From NCBI RefSeq assembly GCF_024708915.1, contig NZ_JANJXQ010000211.1, positions 1-9,873 of the forward strand: a stretch of DNA of 9,873 nucleotides. Reading direction: 5' to 3'. The position numbers and the translations under genes were made by a program. The notes under the pieces are model-generated. The model saw only the letters and a list, made by a program, of their open reading frames with translations, made no database searches and was not told the origin of the DNA. Shown here piece after piece: positions 8,015 to 9,873 of the stretch (its first letter is position 1; every line of letters begins with the position of its first letter). Source of the DNA: Thiobacillus sp. (GTDB lineage: Bacteria > Pseudomonadota > Gammaproteobacteria > Burkholderiales > Thiobacillaceae).

Positions 8015-8574
8015 TGCCTGCCGCGCCCTCTGACGCCTCACGCCTCACGCCTCACGCCTCACGCATCCTCGGCATCGACCCCGGCCTGAGGCTCACCGGC
8101 TTCGGCGTGATCGAGCAGACCGGCCAGAAGCTGGCCTATGTTGCCAGCGGTGTGATCAAGAGCGGGGAGGGCAGCCTGCCGCAGCGGCTGGGGGTGCTGT
8201 TTGCCGGCATCAACGAGGTGATCGCCACCTGGCAGCCCGACACCTGCGCGGTGGAAATCGTCTTCGTCAACGTCAACCCGCAGTCCACGCTGCTGCTCGG
8301 CCAGGCACGCGGCGCGGCAATCTGCGCGGCGGTGTCGAACGAACTGATCGTCGCGGAATACACCGCGCTGCAGATCAAGCAGGCAGTAGTCGGCCACGGC
8401 AAGGCCGCCAAGGAGCAGGTGCAGGAAATGGTCAAGCGCCTGCTGGGTTTGCCGGTTGCGCCCAAGGCCGACGCCGCCGACGCGCTTGCCTGCGCCATCG
8501 CCCACGCGCACGGCAGCCGCCTCGGCGCGCAGTCCACCGCAGGCTATCGCGTGAAGGGCGGGCGGCTGGTCTGA
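8011..8574 (+). CDS. ruvC: Holliday junction resolvase RuvC with a repeat-encoded N-terminal extension
   Basis: RuvC is the dimeric endonuclease that cuts Holliday junctions symmetrically, acting with the RuvAB branch-migration motor. The 187-residue protein keeps all four metal-binding acidic residues: Asp23 (ILGIDPG), Glu82 (AVEIVF), Asp154 and Asp157 (KADAADALA). Each is exactly 16 positions later than in E. coli (7, 66, 138, 141). The 16 extra residues come from the cassette: MMPAAPSD, then the translated GCCTCAC array. No other in-frame start codon exists between 8014 and the essential Asp23, so initiation must be at ATG 8011 or 8014. AAGG at 8001-8004 fits ATG 8011. The start overlaps the stop of the four-helix-bundle gene, so translation is probably coupled to it. 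Otherwise the protein appears intact and functional. Confidence 0.96.
   Translation: MMPAAPSDASRLTPHASRILGIDPGLRLTGFGVIEQTGQKLAYVASGVIKSGEGSLPQRLGVLFAGINEVIATWQPDTCAVEIVFVNVNPQSTLLLGQARGAAICAAVSNELIVAEYTALQIKQAVVGHGKAAKEQVQEMVKRLLGLPVAPKADAADALACAIAHAHGSRLGAQSTAGYRVKGGRLV
8033..8062. repeat. Right heptamer array, GCCTCAC units (inverted copy of the left array)
   Basis: Four perfect tandem copies of GCCTCAC occupy 8035-8062, preceded by AC and followed by a degenerate GCATCCT. It is the reverse complement of the array at 7629-7649. The array lies inside the ruvC reading frame, where 21 bases (three units) make seven codons. It is read as [10 protein letters not shown] just before the first conserved residues of RuvC. 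Confidence 0.95.
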
Positions 8575-8592
8575 GCCCTGCCGATGGCAATG

Positions 8593-8598
8593 TATAGT
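8593..8598 (+). promoter_or_regulatory. Possible -10 box upstream of ruvA
   Basis: TATAGT, a five-of-six match to the -10 consensus, lies in the 65-bp gap between ruvC and ruvA, about 40 bases before the ruvA start. No good -35 box is present at the right distance. It might give ruvA some expression independent of the upstream genes. Weak evidence. Confidence 0.25.
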
Positions 8599-8639
8599 CT
8601 GGGCTGCCGACGACTTCAGCGGCCATCTGGAGAAAATTG

Positions 8640-9215
8640 ATGATCGGTCGCATCACCGGCACGCTTGCCGCCAAACATCCGCCGCAGGTGCTGGTGGACG
8701 TGAACGGCGTCGGCTACGAAATCGACGTGCCGATGAGCACGTTCTACACCCTGCCTGCGCTGGGCGAAAAAGTCAGCCTGCTCACCCACCTGGCGATCCG
8801 CGAGGACGCGCATCTGCTGTATGGCTTCGGCAGCGAGATCGAGCGCGCGGCGTTTCGCGAACTGCTGAAAGTCTCCGGCATCGGCGCCAAGACCGCGCTG
8901 TCGGTGCTGTCCGGGCTGTCGGTCAACGACCTGTCGGCGGCGATTGCGGCGCAGGAAGTCGGCCGCCTCGTCAAGGTGCCCGGCATCGGCAAGAAAACCG
9001 CCGAACGCCTGCTGCTCGAACTCAAGGGCAAACCGGTGTTTGCCGGCGCGATCGCCAGCACGGCGCCCGCCGGCGTGTCGGACGACGTGCGCCAGGCCTT
9101 GCTGGCACTGGGCTATAACGAACGCGAGACCACCGAAGCCGTGCGTCAGCTGCCGCCCGATCTGCCGGTGGGCGAGGCGATCCGGCAGGCGCTGCGCGCC
9201 TTGTCGCGCGCCTGA
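8640..9215 (+). CDS. ruvA: Holliday junction branch migration protein RuvA
   Basis: RuvA forms tetramers that hold the four-way junction flat and recruit the RuvB hexameric motor. The 191-residue protein shows the three expected domains. These are an N-terminal OB fold ([20 protein letters not shown]) including the acidic-pin residues Glu55 and Asp56 ([10 protein letters not shown]); two helix-hairpin-helix motifs, [12 protein letters not shown] (76-87) and [12 protein letters not shown] (110-121); and a C-terminal RuvB-binding domain from about 146 ([13 protein letters not shown]). ATG 8640 is chosen because GGAG lies at 8629-8632, seven bases before it, and the N-terminus matches the family; TTG 8637 is not needed. 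The usual partner ruvB does not follow directly: a sensor gene begins two bases after the stop. Confidence 0.98.
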   Translation: MIGRITGTLAAKHPPQVLVDVNGVGYEIDVPMSTFYTLPALGEKVSLLTHLAIREDAHLLYGFGSEIERAAFRELLKVSGIGAKTALSVLSGLSVNDLSAAIAAQEVGRLVKVPGIGKKTAERLLLELKGKPVFAGAIASTAPAGVSDDVRQALLALGYNERETTEAVRQLPPDLPVGEAIRQALRALSRA

Positions 9216-9217
9216 AC

Positions 9218-9873
9218 ATGGCGCCCAATGCCAGTCCCGCGCTGGTGTCGCTGCGCAAGCGTTTCATCTGGCTGCTGGCTGGCGTGGTCGGCTTGTTTGC
9301 GGCGGGCATGGCGTTGAGCCTGCTGTTCAGCCTGCGCACGAACAGTGCCGCCGAATGGCATCTGCTGAAGGTGGAGGCCGCGCAGGCCCGCACCAGCGTG
9401 ATGCGGCGCTGGAATTACTACCGCGAAGTGGCCGACAATCTGGCCAGCGATCCGCAACTGCTCGATCTGATGCTGGTCGGCTCAACCGAGGACAAGCAGC
9501 AATGGGCGATGTCGCGGCAGCACCTGCTGCCCAACATCCTGGGGCTGGCGATCGTGAGTCCGCAGGGCGAGGTCTATGGCGATGCCAGCCTGCTGCGCGT
9601 GGGGCCGAGTTGCCAGCGCGACCTGCTTCAGCACGGCTCGAACGTGCCGAACCGGGTACTGATTCACCGCGACGTGGCCGGGCTGGAGCATGTCGATTTG
9701 AGCGCGCCGGTGCGCGAGGCGGGCGGCGAGGTGCTGGGCCAGGTGTTCTTGAGCGTGCGGCTGGCGCAACTGCAGCGCATCGTCGACGACTCCACCCAGC
9801 CCGGCCATGCCATCGCCCTCATCGATGCGGCCGGCGAGCCGGTGGTCAGCAGCGGCAGCCTGCAGGGGGCGGT
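9218..9873 (+). CDS. Membrane-anchored sensor protein (Cache-like periplasmic domain), 3' end missing
   Basis: An open frame begins at ATG 9218, two bases after the ruvA stop, and runs without a stop to the right edge (218 codons). The N-terminus has a basic stretch RKR (13-15) and one hydrophobic segment at about 16-39 (FIWLLAGVVGLFAAG and on), which fits an inner-membrane anchor with the following part in the periplasm. Residues 41 onward resemble Cache-type ligand-binding domains, with blocks such as LGLAIVSPQGEVYGD, DLSAPVREAGGEVLGQVFLS and AIALIDAAGEPVVSSG. Such proteins normally end in a histidine kinase, GGDEF/EAL or chemotaxis module, which is outside the window, so the output cannot be named. 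There is no clear Shine-Dalgarno, so translation is probably coupled to ruvA. The signal it senses is unknown. Confidence 0.75.
   Translation, partial: MAPNASPALVSLRKRFIWLLAGVVGLFAAGMALSLLFSLRTNSAAEWHLLKVEAAQARTSVMRRWNYYREVADNLASDPQLLDLMLVGSTEDKQQWAMSRQHLLPNILGLAIVSPQGEVYGDASLLRVGPSCQRDLLQHGSNVPNRVLIHRDVAGLEHVDLSAPVREAGGEVLGQVFLSVRLAQLQRIVDDSTQPGHAIALIDAAGEPVVSSGSLQGA

Larger units (their letters stand above)
7609..8062 (+). mobile_element. Putative four-helix-bundle cassette bounded by inverted heptamer arrays
   Basis: A roughly 450-bp unit interrupts the otherwise conserved yebC-ruvC junction. It consists of a GTGAGGC array, one small gene, and the inverted GCCTCAC array. The arms are perfectly complementary over 24 bases (7628-7651 with 8033-8056), and weaker pairing could continue inward (GGG 7654-7656 with CCC 8026-8028). 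The interior is visibly poorer in GC than its neighbours. No transposase, recombinase or clear target duplication is seen, so mobility is an inference. It rests on the inverted ends, the position inside an operon, and the way ruvC has lost its own start. The S23 intervening sequences of 23S rRNA have the same plan: a four-helix-bundle gene inside a stem formed by inverted ends. The outer left limit could be 7609 or 7628. Confidence 0.6.

Noticed and set aside
7609..8062. Insertion sequence or MITE with a target-site duplication
   Set aside because: There is no transposase, and no convincing direct duplication outside the arrays; a classical IS or MITE label is not supported, so only a putative cassette is reported.

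Overview
The window reads as a compact, high-GC (roughly mid-60s percent by eye) proteobacterial chromosome segment. The likely source is a betaproteobacterium of the Thiobacillus/Gallionella/Azoarcus type. This rests on the trpG-trpD-trpC run, the yebC-ruvC-ruvA order, the style of the NDH-2 and MIP18-like proteins, and protein similarity recalled from memory. No rRNA, tRNA, CRISPR array or classical transposase is visible.

Layout. (1) Positions 1-195, minus strand: the 5' part of a MIP18/DUF59 iron-sulfur assembly factor, running off the left edge. (2) Positions 196-473: a divergent intergenic region with an AT-rich island and a GC-rich leader. (3) Positions 474-2868, plus: trpG, trpD and trpC, overlapping or nearly so, making anthranilate and converting it to indole-3-glycerol phosphate; no trpE lies next to them. 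(4) Positions 2874-4388, minus: a HerA/YjgR-type (DUF853) ATPase, convergent with trpC. (5) Positions 4493/4532-5836, plus: a type II NADH dehydrogenase-like flavoprotein. (6) Positions 5844-6839, minus: a ROK sugar kinase resembling E. coli fructokinase Mak. (7) Positions 6881-9215, plus: yebC (pmpR), a four-helix-bundle (S23-type) gene, ruvC and ruvA. (8) Position 9218 to the right edge: a membrane-anchored sensor protein, cut off before its output domain.

The most interesting part is 7609-8062. A 123-residue four-helix-bundle gene sits between yebC and ruvC, enclosed by two inverted arrays of a 7-bp unit: GTGAGGC three times on the left and GCCTCAC four times on the right. The arrays give a perfect 24-bp inverted repeat (7628-7651 with 8033-8056) around the whole gene. 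It looks like a small inserted cassette related in design to the S23 intervening sequences of bacterial 23S rRNA, but placed in a protein operon. The left array supplies the Shine-Dalgarno and GTG start of the four-helix-bundle gene. The right array is translated as part of RuvC, giving a 16-residue N-terminal extension relative to E. coli RuvC. The only usable ruvC start codons overlap the stop codon of the cassette gene, so the Holliday-junction resolvase now appears to depend on the cassette for translation initiation.
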